Below are positions 62,640 to 64,000 of a stretch of 64,000 nucleotides of DNA, in pieces. The notes beneath the pieces are model-generated. The model was not told the origin of the DNA. It did not search any database and saw only the letters and a list, made by a program, of their open reading frames with translations. This DNA is from Bradyrhizobium centrolobii (GTDB lineage: Bacteria; Pseudomonadota; Alphaproteobacteria; Rhizobiales; Xanthobacteraceae): positions 1-64,000 of the forward strand of contig NZ_LUUB01000129.1 of NCBI RefSeq assembly GCF_001641635.1, given 5' to 3'. Position 1 is the first letter of the stretch, and each line of letters starts with the position of its first letter. The translations under genes and the position numbers were made by a program.

Positions 62640-63149
62640 TCAATTGGTCCAGGCGAAGGCAACCTTGTCCAGCGATTTCGGCCCGAACCGTTCCGAGGAG
62701 CGCGCCACCATGCGGCCGCCCAGCGCGCGGTAGAATTCCGTCGCCGGATCGTTGTCCGACAGCGCCCACACCACCATGCTCTTCAGGCCGCTTTGCATCA
62801 GGTCGCGGCGGGCGGCGGCGAACAGCCGACGGCCGAAGCCGAGACCCTGGAATTCCGGACGCAGATAGAGCTCGTAGATCTCGCCGTCGAAATGCAGGCT
62901 GCGGGCGCGGTTACGGCCGTAATTGGCATAACCTGCGATCTTGTCGCCGAACACCAGCACGCTGACGCGGCTGCCCTTGCGGATCGCGCTGTCCCACCAT
63001 TGCGGACCCCGGCGATTGATCAGCTTTTCCAGCTCGGCGCCGGGAATGATGCCCTGATAGGCCGAGCGCCAGGCTTCGTCATGGGTGGACGCCACTGCAG
63101 CAGCGTCTGCAGCTTTGGCCGGCCGGACCTCGATCAGGGTTGTGCTCAT
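62640..63149 (-). CDS. GNAT family N-acetyltransferase
   Basis: A 169-residue acetyltransferase. After VRPAKAADAAAVASTHDEAWRSAYQGIIP it has the acetyl-CoA loop LYLRPEFQGLGFGRRLFAAARRDL and the closing WALSDNDPATEFYRALGGR. The ATG at 63149 was chosen; the longer frame adds only a basic tail. Substrate unknown. Confidence 0.93.
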   Translation of the reverse strand: MSTTLIEVRPAKAADAAAVASTHDEAWRSAYQGIIPGAELEKLINRRGPQWWDSAIRKGSRVSVLVFGDKIAGYANYGRNRARSLHFDGEIYELYLRPEFQGLGFGRRLFAAARRDLMQSGLKSMVVWALSDNDPATEFYRALGGRMVARSSERFGPKSLDKVAFAWTN

Positions 63150-63414
63150 GGAGACGATCAAACCAAGTCGCCGCGCCGGCGGCAAGACCTATCGTTAATT
63201 ATGGGTTAACCTGTGGACTTTCTGCATCAGTATTTTAACCAGTTGTACCGAAAGAGGACAAGACGCCCGTTCGAGTGGCAACGGCTTGTCATGCGTCGGT
63301 GCAAAACTCCCGTGCGGCAGCAAATGGACGGAGCTGGCGACGCAGAAAGTCCGCCCGGAATGATTCGTTCCTATTAGTCTGGCCATCGCTGTCCGTGTTC
63401 GCCTTCGGCAATTC

Positions 63415-64000
63415 ATGCGGCTCTTCAACACCCTTACCCTCTTGCCACTGCTGGCATTGCTGACTGCGTCGCCTCTGTGCGCTCAGGTCACGTTTGGTTC
63501 ATCGGGAGAGGAGGGTGAGCCGTTTCGCCGCCAACAATGGCGCGTGCCGTCGCCGGACGCCGATATTGCCGCGCACGCCCTCCTGTTTCGTCCGCCGGGC
63601 GCCGGTCCGTTTCGGCTCGCGATCATCGCGCATGCATCGACGCAGAACGTGCTGCGTCGTGCGCAAACGCCGCAGCCGGAATACCGCGCGCTCGTCACGT
63701 TTCTCATTGCGCGCGGCTTTGCCGTGCTGGTGCCGGAACGGCTCGGCCATGGCGCGACCGGAGGTCGCTATGTCGAGGACCAGGGCGGCTGCGACGAGGC
63801 GGACTACGCGCGCTCCGGCCGCGCGACGGCGGACGAAATTTCACTCGCGCTGGAATTTTTGCGAAAGCAGGATTTTGTCCGCAAGGAGAGTGCCGTCGTG
63901 TTCGGGCACTCCGCCGGTGGCTGGGGCGCGCTGGCGCTCGCCAATGCCGATCCGCAGCACATTTCCGCGATCATCGCGTTTGCGCCAGGCCGCGGCGGCC
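63415..64000 (+). CDS. Exported alpha/beta hydrolase, partial at right edge
   Basis: The first 195 codons of a gene cut by the window end. A signal peptide is clear (MRLFNTLTLLPLLALLTASPLCAQ). Then VPSPDADIAAHALLFRPPGAGPFRLAIIAHAS, VLVPERLGHGATGGRYVED, and the nucleophile elbow VVFGHSAGGWGALALAN. A dienelactone-hydrolase- or acyl-peptidase-like periplasmic hydrolase. Start: first ATG giving a proper signal peptide. C-terminus and catalytic histidine lie outside. Confidence 0.85.
   Translation, partial: MRLFNTLTLLPLLALLTASPLCAQVTFGSSGEEGEPFRRQQWRVPSPDADIAAHALLFRPPGAGPFRLAIIAHASTQNVLRRAQTPQPEYRALVTFLIARGFAVLVPERLGHGATGGRYVEDQGGCDEADYARSGRATADEISLALEFLRKQDFVRKESAVVFGHSAGGWGALALANADPQHISAIIAFAPGRGG

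Overview
The window is chromosomal DNA from a high-GC alphaproteobacterium, most likely Bradyrhizobium or a close relative. The evidence is the dense GC-rich coding, the gene orders rsmB - heparinase-like - purH and tsaD // hemD - mitofilin-like - hemY-like, the many class III cyclases and MFS carriers, and several families of GC-rich palindromic intergenic repeats typical of that group. The genus call is inference; no 16S gene is present.

Layout. 0.3-29 kb is a conserved backbone: a PanE-like reductase, a DsbA-fold isomerase, MATE and MFS carriers, a DUF2239/GST divergent pair, gamma-glutamyltransferase, purH, a heparinase-like protein, rsmB, an SDHAF4-like factor, a nuclease, an L,D-transpeptidase, acs, topoisomerase IB, a cyclase, the gpsA-EVE pair, tsaD, hemD, and mitofilin- and HemY-like proteins, ending in tRNA-Thr(CGT). 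29-47 kb is an integrated island. A P4-type integrase lies directly behind tRNA-Thr. It is followed by a small phage-derived module (HTH proteins and a DUF1376-type replication protein in overlapping frames), three small reverse-strand remnant genes, a frameshifted recombinase fragment, a complete type I restriction-modification operon (hsdM-hsdS-hsdR) coupled to a YgjP-like metallopeptidase, an XRE regulator with palindromes upstream, and a reverse-strand pair encoding a Cap4/DUF4297-like nuclease and an SMC/Rad50-like ATPase. A tRNA-Leu remnant, a 32-codon gene with a repeated octapeptide and decayed reading frames lie at the right side. No right-hand copy of the tRNA-Thr end was found, so the right border is unknown.

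47.5-64 kb returns to backbone: small secreted proteins with CRP-like palindromes upstream, a polysaccharide deacetylase, an MFS carrier, a Tat-exported hydrolase, a cytochrome P450, a second cyclase, TerB, an SDR, a glutamine amidotransferase, an enoyl-CoA hydratase, tRNA-Ala(CGC), YggT, a DUF167 protein, folD, ppa, an acetyltransferase and the start of an alpha/beta hydrolase cut by the right edge.

The part most likely to hold something new is the defence island: the nuclease/SMC pair (Lamassu-like in layout, with an unusual Walker B), its neighbouring restriction operon and regulator, and the repeated micropeptide gene next to it. Coordinates rest on reading frames, Shine-Dalgarno positions and recognised motifs; family assignments were made from memory without database searches.
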